DNA of 6,336 nt from Spirochaetae bacterium HGW-Spirochaetae-7 (GTDB taxonomy: Bacteria > Spirochaetota > Spirochaetia > Treponematales > UBA12059). The notes under the pieces are model-generated. The model was not told the origin of the DNA and searched no databases. It saw only the letters and a program-made list of their open reading frames with translations. The stretch lies in the NCBI GenBank assembly GCA_002839245.1, contig PGXR01000083.1, forward strand, positions 11,853 through 18,188, read 5' to 3'. The position numbers and the translations under genes are program-made. Below, in pieces: positions 5,973 through 6,336 of the stretch (positions are counted from its first letter, which is position 1; each line of letters starts with the position of its first letter).

Positions 5973-6336
5973 ACAGGAACATCAAGGATTCCGGTGGATC
6001 GGGGGCGCTTGGCCGCCTGGCCGTTGCTCTTGGCACGGCTTCTGTGCTCGCGGCTGCCGCCGCGGCCGCGCTTTCCAGCCAACCGTGGCTGGCGCTAAGG
6101 GCATTTTTCGTAGCTCCGTTCTCGACGCCCTCGGCCTTCCTGTCTATGCTCGAGTTGTCCGCGCCGTTGGCGCTCTGCGCGCTGGGCGTGGTCGTGACGT
6201 TCAGGGCTGGCCATTACAGCCTGGGCGGCGAAGGCCAGGCATACGCGGGAGCCTTGGCGGCTGCCGCCGTGGGGTACGCCGGCTTCCTGGGAGACGGATC
6301 TGCGGCCATGGCGGCCTCCTTCGCGGCAGGCGCCGC
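5969..6336 (+). CDS. BMP-type ABC transporter permease (N-terminal part, runs off the window)
   Basis: The first 122 residues of a membrane permease of the branched-chain / ribose / BMP-type fold (BPD_transp_2), continuing past the right edge. A short polar N terminus (NRNIKDSGGSG) is followed by an Ala/Leu-rich span (about 17-35), the loop RAFFVAPFSTPSAF (44-57), a second span (about 60-78), the family hallmark GHYSLGGEGQAYAGAL (81-96, equivalent to FNIGxEGQ), and the start of further spans. The start is taken as GTG at 5969, overlapping the ATPase stop as GTGA. SD sequence is weak, which suits translational coupling. BMP importers usually have a second permease gene downstream, which would lie beyond this window. 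Confidence 0.88.
   Translation, partial: MNRNIKDSGGSGALGRLAVALGTASVLAAAAAAALSSQPWLALRAFFVAPFSTPSAFLSMLELSAPLALCALGVVVTFRAGHYSLGGEGQAYAGALAAAAVGYAGFLGDGSAAMAASFAAGA

Overview
The window is GC-rich (about 60% or more by eye) chromosomal DNA, densely packed with genes. A spirochaete-type bacterium fits best. The evidence is a BMP-family lipoprotein with its two-domain ABC ATPase and a permease carrying the 'YSLGGEGQ' form of the family motif, plus the end of a beta-barrel-like outer-membrane protein. This is inferred from protein character, not from a marker gene, so treat it as moderately likely.

Layout. (1) Positions 1-194, + strand: the last 63 residues of a probable outer-membrane barrel protein. 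(2) Positions 221-3299, - strand, read right to left: a MerR-family regulator with a C-terminal four-cysteine cluster, a 214-bp element bounded by perfect 19-bp inverted repeats, an FGGY-family carbohydrate kinase, and an AEC-family permease. Kinase and permease are 4 bp apart and clearly form an operon. (3) Positions 3300-3445: a divergent control region with a MerR-style dyad and a palindromic -10-like box. (4) Positions 3446-6336, + strand: a BMP lipoprotein, its ABC ATPase and the start of the permease, which runs off the right edge.

The arrangement suggests one uptake-and-use locus. A nucleoside- or sugar-type importer is divergently transcribed from a regulator and a sugar kinase, and a second membrane carrier (AEC) could move a related or product compound. 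The substrate cannot be read from the sequence.

The most unusual structure is the 214-bp element (2621-2834), about 50% GC by hand count and MITE-like. It sits exactly at the MerR-kinase junction. It replaces the end of the regulator with 16 element-encoded residues and separates the kinase start from the upstream sequence. It carries a 56-codon frame that starts inside the MerR stop (ATGA overlap) and stops one base before the kinase GTG. A chain of translational coupling through the element is therefore possible. A second notable point is the transporter ATPase, in which both halves of one composite ATP site look degenerate while the other site looks intact.
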